Below are positions 15,271 through 22,968 of a stretch of DNA of 32,570 nt, in pieces. The number at the start of each line of letters is the position of its first letter. Within the stretch, counting starts at the first letter, position 1. The position numbers and the translations under genes are program-made. The notes below the pieces were generated by a model, which was given only the letters and a program-made list of their open reading frames with translations, did no database searches and was not told the DNA's origin. Source of the DNA: Moheibacter stercoris (GTDB taxonomy: Bacteria; Bacteroidota; Bacteroidia; Flavobacteriales; Weeksellaceae); NCBI RefSeq assembly GCF_040545805.1, contig NZ_JBEPMO010000022.1:1-32570 (forward strand), read 5' to 3'.

Positions 15271-16390
15271 ACCTAAAATCATCACTTCTGTTATCAATAA
15301 TTACGAAGGCGATCAACGTGTTCAAAAGGTTTGTGGGTCCTTGCAAAAATTTGGATTTGACCTAGAAGTGGTCGCTACGACGGTTCGCGGAAATCCGAAA
15401 CATTCTTTCTCCTACCCTGTCCATGTTTTAAACATCAAACGACAAGCAGGAATGGGTTTGTATGCCGAATTCAATTGGAAATTATTTTGGAAACTACTGA
15501 AAATCACTTCCAAAAAAGATATTTTATTAGCCAATGATGTGGATGCTTTGCTGCCGAATTATTTGGTGAGTAAAATCAAAGGAGTTCCTCTTGTTTTTGA
15601 CAGTCATGAAATCTTCTCAGAAGCACCGACTTTGCACAACCGTCCGTTTCGAAAAAAGGTTTGGAAATCCATTGAAAGTTTCATTTTACCCAAAGTGAAA
15701 TATTTCTACACGGTCAGCAATGGCTATGCAAATTGGTTTGAAAAAGAATACGGAAAAAAAGCAGTGATCATACGAAATGTCCCTACTATTTCACCGAATT
15801 TGGATTCTGAAATAAAGGTTCAATTGCCCGAAATCAAACCAGGAGAAAAGGTTTTGATTTACCAAGGTGTGATCAACTTTAGTCGTGGAATTGATAAGAT
15901 GATCGAAGCCATGCAATTTGTCGAAAATGCCCAATTGTGGATCATAGGAAATGGTCCTAAAAAAGCCGAATTTGAATCCTTAAGTGAGAAATTGCAAGTG
16001 AATCATAAAGTGAAATTTCTGGGTAGCGTCCCTCCTAGTCAATTAAAATTGATTACACCCAAAGCCGATTTGGGTTTGAGTTTGGAAGAAGATTATGGGA
16101 TCAGTTATCGCTATGCTTTACCCAACAAAATCTTTGATTACACACATGCGGGAATTCCAATTTTGGGAACCTATTTACCTGAAATTAAGGAAACAATTGA
16201 GGAATTTGGTATCGGGAAAACGATTTCAAAACATGATCCAAAGGAAATTTCGGAACTAATTCACATCATGCTTGCCGAAGGAAAAGAACCTTACCAAGAA
16301 AATCTAACTAAGGCTGCGAATGAGTTTAATTGGGAAAATGAAGAAGATAAACTTCGTGGGATTTATTCGGATTTCAAGGTTGAGATATAA
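15263..16390 (+). CDS. Glycosyltransferase, GT4-like (GT-B fold)
   Basis: The 375-residue protein has the two-lobed layout of GT-B glycosyltransferases. The N-terminal acceptor lobe includes LLANDVDALLPNYLVSK and FDSHEIFSEAP; the C-terminal donor lobe carries VLIYQGVINFSRGIDKMIEAM, LWIIGNGPKKAEFE and LPNKIFDYTHAGIPILGT, the sugar-nucleotide binding region. The likely role is surface polysaccharide or LPS glycan assembly; donor and acceptor cannot be read from sequence. It overlaps the 3' end of the convergent GT2 gene by 28 bp. No terminator fits between them, so antisense overlap of the two mRNAs is expected. Confidence 0.9.
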   Translation: MPKPKIITSVINNYEGDQRVQKVCGSLQKFGFDLEVVATTVRGNPKHSFSYPVHVLNIKRQAGMGLYAEFNWKLFWKLLKITSKKDILLANDVDALLPNYLVSKIKGVPLVFDSHEIFSEAPTLHNRPFRKKVWKSIESFILPKVKYFYTVSNGYANWFEKEYGKKAVIIRNVPTISPNLDSEIKVQLPEIKPGEKVLIYQGVINFSRGIDKMIEAMQFVENAQLWIIGNGPKKAEFESLSEKLQVNHKVKFLGSVPPSQLKLITPKADLGLSLEEDYGISYRYALPNKIFDYTHAGIPILGTYLPEIKETIEEFGIGKTISKHDPKEISELIHIMLAEGKEPYQENLTKAANEFNWENEEDKLRGIYSDFKVEI

Positions 16391-17244
16391 CCCAACTTGT
16401 ACAATTGAAACACAAACAAAGAAGGATTTTTGGAATGCAAATTCTTCAACATTAAATTTTCAGTGAACGAAAAAATGAATCCAATGGGTTTGACCAATCC
16501 CAAACTTTTGATTTTCTTATAGGTTTGAATCAGGCGTAAATTATCGGCCATTTCAGGATGATGATGATGCAACCAAAAGGCATTTCGAACGGAAAATCGA
16601 TATTTTTTCACAAATTGTTCATTGGTTTCCAATCCTAAATGAATGCAAGGATTTTGGATGATTTTCACTCTTGCTTTGGACATTTTTAATTTCAATCCGA
16701 AATGAGTATCGACATATCCATAAGATTCAGGCAATCCACCAAAAGGATTTTGAAGGAAAATTTCTTTTCGAACCAAGAAGTTATTTCCTCTGATTTCTAA
16801 GTAGGGATCCTTGTTTTCAATTTGTTCTTCGGTTTTTTTGCCATGAATCCATTTTAGTTTGTATTCGTTGGCAACATTTTCCTCGTAGACAATTCCACCA
16901 CTCATGATATCGAAATCATCGGCTTGAATTTCCTTTAAATACAAGTCGATGAAATTATCATGCGCAGGCATCATATCAGAATCCAAAAACAACAACCAAT
17001 TGTTTTGAGCAGATCGCGCTAAAATGTTTCTTGCTTCAGCGTTTCCGACATTTTGACCCAATCCTATGAATCGGTAATTTTCCAATGGAATGGATTCATT
17101 CAAATCCCTGATTTCTGTTTTGGTAGAGCAATCGTCCACAACCAAGATCTCAAAAGGAATCTCAGCTTTGGTGCATTGTTGATGCACAGAATGAACCAAT
17201 TCTCTTACATCCCAATTGAAAACGGGTATACAGATTGATAGCAT
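16363..17244 (-). CDS. Glycosyltransferase family 2
   Basis: This 293-residue protein has a GT-A fold: the N-terminal nucleotide-binding strand LSICIPVFNWD, the VVDDCS motif (Asp37/Asp38), the NVGNAEARN segment, and the metal-binding DSD (Asp88-Asp90, LLFLDSDMMPAHDNF). The ERGNNFLVRKE-like stretch EIRGNNFLVRKEIF and GYVDTHFGLKL follow, as in surface-glycan GT2 enzymes. No transmembrane anchor is evident except possibly a hydrophobic patch near 250. It is 6 bp downstream of the FtsE-like gene on the same strand and overlaps the convergent GT4 gene by 28 bp. Substrate unknown. Confidence 0.9.
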   Translation of the reverse strand: MLSICIPVFNWDVRELVHSVHQQCTKAEIPFEILVVDDCSTKTEIRDLNESIPLENYRFIGLGQNVGNAEARNILARSAQNNWLLFLDSDMMPAHDNFIDLYLKEIQADDFDIMSGGIVYEENVANEYKLKWIHGKKTEEQIENKDPYLEIRGNNFLVRKEIFLQNPFGGLPESYGYVDTHFGLKLKMSKARVKIIQNPCIHLGLETNEQFVKKYRFSVRNAFWLHHHHPEMADNLRLIQTYKKIKSLGLVKPIGFIFSFTENLMLKNLHSKNPSLFVFQLYKLGYISTLKSE

Positions 17245-17250
17245 TTTCGC

Positions 17251-17946
17251 CTAAAATAAAGATTCGGAAGTTTGTAAAACACTGACTTTTCCGTCTTCGC
17301 ATTTAAAGGTTTTTGCTGGAAATTTTTGGATAATATTGTAATCATGCGTTGCCATCAAAACGGCAACATTTCTTTCTTTTGACAAATTCAAAATCAAGTT
17401 CATAATTTCAATAGAAGTTTCTGGATCAAGGTTTCCAGTTGGCTCATCGGCCAGAATCAATTCAGGATGATTCAATAAGGCACGCGCAATGGAAATCCTT
17501 TGTTGCTCACCTCCTGACAAACGAAATGGCATCATTTTCTTTTTGGAAATCATCCCTACACTTTCCAAAACCTCGTCGATTCTGTCGTTGATTAGATTTT
17601 TATCTTTCCAGCCTGTTGCTTTCAAAACGAATGAAAGATTTTTCTCGACGTTGCGGTCCAATAACAATTGGAAATCTTGGAAAACAATTCCTAAATGACG
17701 ACGTAAAGTTGGGATTTTGGACGTTTTCATTCCATTCAATTCATTTCCTACGACTTGACCATATCCTTCAGTCAAAGGAAGATCGCCATACAAAACTTTC
17801 AACAAACTGGACTTTCCACTACCCGTTTTTCCAATTAAATAAGCAAACTCACCTACGTTCAAATCAAAATCTACATGATTCAAAACCAAATAGTTTCGTT
17901 GATAAATAAAGGCTTTTTCTAATTGGATTACTTTATCTGACTTCAT
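17251..17946 (-). CDS. ftsE: FtsE-like ABC transporter ATP-binding protein
   Basis: A 231-residue ABC ATPase with Walker A GKTGSGKSSLL, Q-loop FQDFQLLLDRNV, signature LSGGEQQRISIARALL, Walker B LILADEPTGNLD and switch His in ATHDY. The QLLLDRNV after the Q-loop and the length match FtsE, which with FtsX links the divisome to peptidoglycan hydrolase activation. FtsX is not next to it, as is common in flavobacteria, so the assignment to FtsE over a LolD/MacB-type ATPase rests on sequence character alone. It has a TATATTTG box at 17968-17975. Confidence 0.8.
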   Translation of the reverse strand: MKSDKVIQLEKAFIYQRNYLVLNHVDFDLNVGEFAYLIGKTGSGKSSLLKVLYGDLPLTEGYGQVVGNELNGMKTSKIPTLRRHLGIVFQDFQLLLDRNVEKNLSFVLKATGWKDKNLINDRIDEVLESVGMISKKKMMPFRLSGGEQQRISIARALLNHPELILADEPTGNLDPETSIEIMNLILNLSKERNVAVLMATHDYNIIQKFPAKTFKCEDGKVSVLQTSESLF

Positions 17947-17967
17947 TTCGTTTCTTTATAGTTGGAA

Positions 17968-17975
17968 CAAATATA
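17968..17975 (-). promoter_or_regulatory. Candidate -7 box TATATTTG for ftsE-GT2
   Basis: Perfect TAnnTTTG on the minus strand, 21 nt before the ftsE ATG. It abuts the U tract of the rpmH terminator, so transcription restarts directly after rpmH transcription ends. Confidence 0.5.
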
Positions 17976-18006
17976 AAAAAAAGCCCGGAAGTAAATCCCG
18001 GACTTT
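17974..18006 (-). terminator. Terminator of rpmH
   Basis: On the minus strand AAGTCCGG (18005-17998) pairs with CCGGGCTT (17988-17981), one G-U wobble, followed by a T tract. The wobble forms only in the minus-strand RNA, which fits its role after rpmH. Confidence 0.8.
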
Positions 18007-18031
18007 GGTCTTTTTATATAATATTTAGCTA

Positions 18032-18187
18032 TTAACGTTTCGCTCTGATTTCGCTAACGGTCAATGCTTTTCTGCCTCTTTTTCTTCTAGCTGCTAAGAC
18101 TTTACGTCCGTTTTTTGTAGCCATTCTCTCACGGAAACCGTGTTTGTTTCTTTTTCTTCTATTGCTTGGTTGAAATGTTCTTTTCAT
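18032..18187 (-). CDS. rpmH: 50S ribosomal protein L34
   Basis: Translating the minus strand from the ATG at 18187 gives a 51-residue, Arg/Lys-rich protein: MKRTFQPSNRRKRNKHGFR, then ERMATKNGRKVLAARRKRGR and KALTVSEIRAKR, the L34 signature in full. L34 sits at the base of the large subunit. It has the best promoter in the window (TTTG-N17-TATATTTG) and its own terminator. It is not beside dnaA or rnpA here, unlike in many other phyla. Confidence 0.98.
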   Translation of the reverse strand: MKRTFQPSNRRKRNKHGFRERMATKNGRKVLAARRKRGRKALTVSEIRAKR

Positions 18188-18224
18188 TGCTTCTTTCTTT
18201 AGTGCATTTTCTCAAATGGGAGTG

Positions 18225-18253
18225 CAAATATAACTCTATTTTTCTAATACAAA
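18225..18253 (-). promoter_or_regulatory. Promoter of rpmH (TTTG -33, TATATTTG -7)
   Basis: On the minus strand a TTTG -33 element (18250-18253) and a TATATTTG -7 element (18225-18232) are separated by 17 nt, the canonical Bacteroidota layout. The leader to the rpmH ATG is about 30 nt. Confidence 0.7.
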
Positions 18254-18292
18254 AATCATTTTAAAAAATTTTATGGAGAAATTCATTTTTTC

Positions 18293-18300
18293 TACCTTTG
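18293..18300 (+). promoter_or_regulatory. Candidate -7 box TACCTTTG for the 2OG oxygenase gene
   Basis: Exact TAnnTTTG match. It lies inside the longest open frame (from 18273), which argues that translation starts downstream, at the ATG at 18312 or 18318. Confidence 0.5.
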
Positions 18301-18311
18301 AAACTCATCAA

Positions 18312-19139
18312 ATGATCATGATCAATAGAAAAGAACTCGCTCAACAAATTTTTGCAAAATTAAACAATCATAAGCAAGAATTGATACAACAATATCAAAA
18401 AGATGTTTTGATCCCTTCTTTTTACATTGATGATTTGTTGGACGAATCTATTGTTATGGAAATTTACAAAGCTTTTCCAGACAGCAAAGAAATGATGCCA
18501 AAACGCTCTATGAGAGAAAATAAATTGGTATCGGCACAGATGAACAATCACCATCCTATTTTGGAAGAAATCATTTTCGCGTTCCAAGAACCAGAAGTCG
18601 TGAAAATTATTGAAGAAATTACTGGATTTGACGAACTCGTACCCGATTCAAATTTATATGCTGGAGGAATTAGCATGATGGAAAAAGGAAATTTCCTCAA
18701 ACCTCATTTGGATAATTCGCACGATATGGAACGCAATAATTATCGAGTGATGAATCTCCTGTATTATGTTTCGCCCGATTGGAAGTTGGAAAATGGTGGA
18801 AATTTGGAATTATGGCACAATGGAATTGATTCTCCACAAGAAACGATTATGAGTAAATTCAATCGATTGGTCGTAATGATCACTCATGACAAATCCTTGC
18901 ATTCCGTTAGCGAAGTCAAAGTGGATCAAAATAGATGTTGTGTTTCCAATTATTATTTCCGTGAAAATCCGGTGACCAACCACCCCTACTTTCACGTGAC
19001 TTCATTCTATGACACCAAAGAACATATGGTCAATCGAACCGTATTGAGTTTTGATCGAAAATTGAGAAATTTCATTCGAAAATTATTTCCAAAAGGAGTC
19101 GTAAAAAATCCACACTACTACAAAAAAGAAAGAGATTGA
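18312..19139 (+). CDS. 2-oxoglutarate/Fe(II)-dependent oxygenase, prolyl hydroxylase-like
   Basis: A jelly-roll 2OG-Fe(II) dioxygenase with the complete facial triad: HLD in FLKPHLDNSHD, a distal His in LHSVSEV, and an Arg in NRCCVSNYYF for 2-oxoglutarate binding 11 residues later. The spacing and the LNLLYYV-like strand (VMNLLYYVSPDW) resemble prolyl-4-hydroxylase-type proteins. Substrate unknown; the family includes enzymes acting on proteins and on small molecules or glycans. I start at 18312 (275 residues) because a TACCTTTG promoter box lies inside the longer frame; 18318 is equally possible. The neighbourhood (GTs, regulator) gives no clear pathway. Confidence 0.85.
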   Translation: MIMINRKELAQQIFAKLNNHKQELIQQYQKDVLIPSFYIDDLLDESIVMEIYKAFPDSKEMMPKRSMRENKLVSAQMNNHHPILEEIIFAFQEPEVVKIIEEITGFDELVPDSNLYAGGISMMEKGNFLKPHLDNSHDMERNNYRVMNLLYYVSPDWKLENGGNLELWHNGIDSPQETIMSKFNRLVVMITHDKSLHSVSEVKVDQNRCCVSNYYFRENPVTNHPYFHVTSFYDTKEHMVNRTVLSFDRKLRNFIRKLFPKGVVKNPHYYKKERD

Positions 19140-19271
19140 TGGCTATAAGCAAAATGGAAAGTTTCAAGCTACCTATCTCCTAGTATTGGCTTAGTTATTT
19201 CGGCAAAAAATCCGAAAAAGGAAGAATTTTTTAATTGATTAAATGTAAATAAATCAACACTATACTCAATT

Positions 19272-19293
19272 ATATACTTAATATTAAGTATAT
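19272..19293. promoter_or_regulatory. 22-bp perfect palindrome upstream of the LuxR-type regulator
   Basis: ATATACTTAAT followed directly by its reverse complement ATTAAGTATAT, then a T7 run. It sits where the -33 element of the downstream promoter (-7 box at 19301) should be. It may be a binding site for a dimeric regulator; alternatively it is an A/T-only terminator for the oxygenase gene, 132 bp upstream. Confidence 0.5.
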
Positions 19294-19300
19294 TTTTTTC

Positions 19301-19308
19301 TATATTTG
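19301..19308 (+). promoter_or_regulatory. Candidate -7 box TATATTTG for the LuxR-type regulator
   Basis: Perfect TAnnTTTG match, 43 nt before the ATG at 19352. The -33 position is covered by the palindrome at 19272-19293 and has no TTTG, as would be expected for an activator-dependent or repressed promoter. Confidence 0.5.
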
Positions 19309-19351
19309 TTAAATTAGGTCACACATCTTCTACTACAAACAAATATAAAGC

Positions 19352-20107
19352 ATGGAAAAGATCAAAAAACTCGTGGAAATATGGAAAGAAATTCCAAAAG
19401 TTGAATCTTCCTTAACTAATTTTGATCATCAAGAGAAAATCAAGAAATACATCGATATCTTTCATATTGGCGAATATTTCTATCTAATTTTCAACACCAA
19501 TTCTGCCAAAGCGGAATTCGTCAGTGACGACATCCAACAGGTTTTGGAAATTCAACCGTCCGAATTCAATTTAGAGTTTTTCTTTGAAAACATGCATCCC
19601 GAAGATTTTGAGTATTACCAACATTATGAAAAAAGCGCGGTTGATTTTTTCTCCAAATTACCTGCTGAATCTTTTTTCAATTACAAGTTCTCTTATGACT
19701 TCCGAATCAAAACCGGATCGGGTATAATAAAACGAATTTTACAACAGGTGATTCCCATTTATTACTTCCCAGAAGGTGGCGCAAGAACACTTGGAATCTT
19801 TACCGATATTACTCATTTGGGTATTACTGGTATTCCTAAATTATCGTTTATAGGGATGAACGGAGCTCCCTCTTATTTCAATTACCATCTTTCGACAGAC
19901 TTTCGCAGAGTCGACCGTATTTTCACTAAAAGAGAGACAGAAATTTTGGATCAAGTCATCAAAGGAAAGAAGAGCGAACAAATTGCTAAGGATCTTAACT
20001 TAAGCGTATTTACTGTTCAAACGCATCGCAAAAATATTCTTCGAAAATCGGGTTGCGAAAACTTAAACGAACTTATTTCAACTAGTATTCGGGAAGGTTG
20101 GGTTTAA
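19352..20107 (+). CDS. PAS-like sensor fused to LuxR-type helix-turn-helix regulator
   Basis: The C-terminal 65 residues (187-251) are a GerE/LuxR-type DNA-binding domain (FTKRETEILDQVIKGKKSEQIAKDLNLS, VFTVQTHRKNIL). The N-terminal part (about 35-155) has a PAS-like character, with YLIFNTNSAKAEFVSDDIQQVLE, MHPEDFEYY and GIFTDITHLG. No receiver domain or transmembrane segment is present, so it is a one-component cytoplasmic regulator sensing an unknown signal. This architecture is common in Flavobacteriales. It lies alone between the oxygenase gene and gyrA and may control itself through the palindrome at 19272. Confidence 0.88.
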   Translation: MEKIKKLVEIWKEIPKVESSLTNFDHQEKIKKYIDIFHIGEYFYLIFNTNSAKAEFVSDDIQQVLEIQPSEFNLEFFFENMHPEDFEYYQHYEKSAVDFFSKLPAESFFNYKFSYDFRIKTGSGIIKRILQQVIPIYYFPEGGARTLGIFTDITHLGITGIPKLSFIGMNGAPSYFNYHLSTDFRRVDRIFTKRETEILDQVIKGKKSEQIAKDLNLSVFTVQTHRKNILRKSGCENLNELISTSIREGWV

Positions 20108-20277
20108 AACGCTTAGTTTTCCACAAAATAACCCAATAATGTTGAAAAGTCATACTTCTTTATGGGGTTTAAACAGCTTAAATTTCGTATTTTAGCACGT
20201 TAAAATTTTTCGCTTTAAGAATGAAGAAATCAAGCTTAAATCGAAATGATAAAAGTTAAATCAAATCTTTAGATTAC

Positions 20278-22872
20278 ATGAATAATGATGGTGAAAAGTT
20301 AATCCCGATCAACATCGAGGATGAAATGAAGTCGGCCTATATTGATTATTCCATGTCGGTTATCGTTTCCCGTGCATTACCAGATGTACGAGATGGAATG
20401 AAACCCGTACACAGACGTGTATTGTTTGGAATGTATGAATTGGGCGTTATGTCAAACCGTGCATATAAGAAATCTGCCCGTATCGTTGGGGAGGTTTTGG
20501 GGAAATATCACCCGCATGGTGACTCTTCAGTTTATGATACTATGGTGCGTATGGCTCAGCCATGGTCACTTCGTTATATGATGGTTGATGGTCAAGGTAA
20601 CTACGGTTCTGTAGACGGTGACCCTCCTGCAGCTATGCGTTATACCGAAGCACGTCTTCAAAAAATATCAGAAGAAATGCTTTCGGATATTGACAAAGAA
20701 ACGGTTGATTTTCAATTGAACTTTGACGATACTTTGCAAGAACCTAAAGTTTTACCAACCCGAATTCCTAACCTTTTGGTCAATGGAGCGGCTGGTATTG
20801 CAGTAGGTATGGCGACCAATATGGCTCCTCATAATTTGTCTGAAGTTTTAGATGGAACCATTGCTTATATCGACAACAACGAAATTTCCATAGACGAATT
20901 AATCACTCACGTTAAGGCTCCAGATTTCCCAACCGGTGGAACAATCTACGGATATAGCGGTGTACGTGAAGCTTTTGAAACAGGGCGTGGTAGAATTGTC
21001 ATCCGTGCGAAATCAAATTTTGAAGTTGTAAACGGTCGTGATTGCATCATCGTTACAGAAATTCCTTATCAGGTTAACAAAGCCGACATGATCATGAAAA
21101 CGGCAGATTTGATCAAGGAAGGAAAACTAGATGGTATTTCAGAAATCCGTGACGAGTCTGACCGTAAAGGGATGCGCATCGTTTACGTATTGAAAATGGA
21201 TGCGGTTCCAAACATTGTTTTGAACTTATTGTACAAACATACTGCACTTCAATCTTCTTTCAGCGTCAACAACATTGCATTGGTCAATGGACGTCCAGAA
21301 CAATTGAATTTAAAAGATCTTATCAAACATTTCGTAGATCATAGACATGATGTAGTTACACGTCGTACAATTTATGAATTGCGAAAAGCTGAGGAACGTG
21401 CTCACATCTTGGAAGGTTACATGAAAGTAATCGGAACCCAAGATGATTTGGATAGAGCGATTAAAATCATTCGTGAAAGTGCTACTCCAGACGATGCTCG
21501 TGTTGGGTTGATGGAAGCATTTGATTTGTCAGAAATTCAAGCTCGTGCAATCTTAGAATTACGTTTGAGAACCTTAACGGGTCTTGAAATCGATAAGATT
21601 CGCGCAGAATACGAAGAATTGATGAAAACCATCGACTACTTAAAACAAGTATTGGAAAGCGTAGAATTACGTATGGAAATCATCAAAACCGAATTGCTTG
21701 AAATCAAAGAAAAATACGGAGACGAAAGACGTTCAGCTATCGACTACGCAGGTGGTGACATGAACATCGAAGATTTGATTCCAGATGAAGAAATGGTTTT
21801 AACGATTTCTCATATGGGTTACATCAAACGTACCTCCCTTTCTGAATATAGAAAACAATCAAGAGGTGGCGTTGGAAATCGTGGTGCAACAACAAGAGAT
21901 GAAGATTTCTTGGAATACATGTTCATCGCAACCAACCACCAATATATGTTGTTCTTTACCGAAAAAGGAAAATGTTTCTGGATGCGTGTATTTGAAATTC
22001 CAGAAGGATCGAAAACATCAAAAGGTAGAGCCATCCAAAACTTGATCAACATTGAACCAGACGATAAAGTTCGTGCCTACATCATGACACATAACTTGAT
22101 GGATGAAGAATACATCAACAATAATTTTGTCGTGATGGTGACCAAGAAAGGAATTGTGAAAAAGACTTCGTTGGAAGCTTATTCTCGTCCACGTGTCAAT
22201 GGAATCAACGCCATTACTGTTCGTGAAGGTGACCAATTATTGGAAGCGAAATTGACCAATGGACAAAGTGAAATCATGATTGCTTCTTTAAGTGGTAAAG
22301 CAATTCGTTTTGAAGACGAAAAAGTTCGTCCGATGGGTAGAACCGCATCTGGTGTTCGTGGAATTAATTTAGGTTCAGAAGACAACGAAGTAATCGGTAT
22401 GATTGTCATCACAGACAAAGAAAACGAAACCGTTTTAGTTGTTTCTGAAAAAGGATACGGGAAACGTACTTCCATTGAAGATTACCGCATCACCAACCGT
22501 GGTGGAAAAGGAGTTACAACCTTGAACATCACCGAAAAAACAGGTCGATTAATTGCGATACAATCCGTTACAGATGATGATGATTTGATGATCATCAACA
22601 AATCGGGTGTAACGATTCGTACAGGTGTAAAAGAAATGCGTGTAATGGGTCGTGCTACGCAAGGAGTTCGATTGATCAATTTGAAAAAGAATGATGAAAT
22701 TGCGGCAGTTGCAAAAGTAGCCATGGAAGAAGAGGAAGAAGGTGAAAATCTAACAGAAGAAGGTTTAGACACTGTTAACGAAAACCTAAATCCACAAGAT
22801 TCAGATTCCAATTCAATAGAAAATAGTAATTTAGATACAGATTCCGAAGAATCAAACGATTCCGAAGAATAA
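20278..22872 (+). CDS. gyrA: DNA gyrase subunit A
   Basis: GyrA is the DNA-cleaving subunit of the A2B2 gyrase that introduces negative supercoils. By chance the numbering matches E. coli: catalytic Tyr122 (AAMRYTEARL) and the quinolone region GKYHPHGDSSVYDTMVRMAQ with Ser83 and Asp87 unmutated. The C-terminal beta-pinwheel contains a GyrA-box-like QSRGGVG and repeated blade motifs (SRGGVGNRGA, TNRGGKGVTTL), favouring GyrA over ParC. The last ~50 residues form an extremely acidic Glu/Asp/Asn/Ser tail that probably regulates DNA wrapping. The 864-residue length is normal for Bacteroidota. Confidence 0.96.
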   Translation: MNNDGEKLIPINIEDEMKSAYIDYSMSVIVSRALPDVRDGMKPVHRRVLFGMYELGVMSNRAYKKSARIVGEVLGKYHPHGDSSVYDTMVRMAQPWSLRYMMVDGQGNYGSVDGDPPAAMRYTEARLQKISEEMLSDIDKETVDFQLNFDDTLQEPKVLPTRIPNLLVNGAAGIAVGMATNMAPHNLSEVLDGTIAYIDNNEISIDELITHVKAPDFPTGGTIYGYSGVREAFETGRGRIVIRAKSNFEVVNGRDCIIVTEIPYQVNKADMIMKTADLIKEGKLDGISEIRDESDRKGMRIVYVLKMDAVPNIVLNLLYKHTALQSSFSVNNIALVNGRPEQLNLKDLIKHFVDHRHDVVTRRTIYELRKAEERAHILEGYMKVIGTQDDLDRAIKIIRESATPDDARVGLMEAFDLSEIQARAILELRLRTLTGLEIDKIRAEYEELMKTIDYLKQVLESVELRMEIIKTELLEIKEKYGDERRSAIDYAGGDMNIEDLIPDEEMVLTISHMGYIKRTSLSEYRKQSRGGVGNRGATTRDEDFLEYMFIATNHQYMLFFTEKGKCFWMRVFEIPEGSKTSKGRAIQNLINIEPDDKVRAYIMTHNLMDEEYINNNFVVMVTKKGIVKKTSLEAYSRPRVNGINAITVREGDQLLEAKLTNGQSEIMIASLSGKAIRFEDEKVRPMGRTASGVRGINLGSEDNEVIGMIVITDKENETVLVVSEKGYGKRTSIEDYRITNRGGKGVTTLNITEKTGRLIAIQSVTDDDDLMIINKSGVTIRTGVKEMRVMGRATQGVRLINLKKNDEIAAVAKVAMEEEEEGENLTEEGLDTVNENLNPQDSDSNSIENSNLDTDSEESNDSEE

Positions 22873-22881
22873 ATTACCTAA

Positions 22882-22922
22882 GTAAAATGGACTATTTAAG
22901 ACAATTGAATAGTCCATTTTAC
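22882..22922 (+). terminator. Long perfect hairpin after gyrA
   Basis: The 15-bp arms GTAAAATGGACTATT (22882-22896) and AATAGTCCATTTTAC (22908-22922) pair without mismatch around an 11-base loop, 9 bp beyond the gyrA stop. There is no U tract after it (ACCC follows), so it may be a weak terminator or an mRNA 3'-end stabiliser between gyrA and the TPR gene. Confidence 0.55.
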
Positions 22923-22968
22923 CCATAATTCAACCTATACTAGTAGGTTTTAATTTAAAATATACCCG

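Noticed and set aside
18240..19351. rnpA/dnaA neighbourhood expected beside rpmH, indicating an origin of replication
   Set aside because: No dnaA, rnpA or DnaA-box cluster is seen around rpmH, so I do not call an origin here.
22179..22811. Minus-strand open frames inside gyrA
   Set aside because: They are Ser/Pro/Thr-rich shadow translations of a strongly conserved gyrA; the same holds for the antisense frames within efp-lpxA, porX, ald and the E1 gene.
20278..22872. ParC (topoisomerase IV A) instead of GyrA
   Set aside because: The GyrA-box-like QSRGGVG, the full pinwheel of blade repeats and the acidic tail fit GyrA. A neighbouring parE is also missing.
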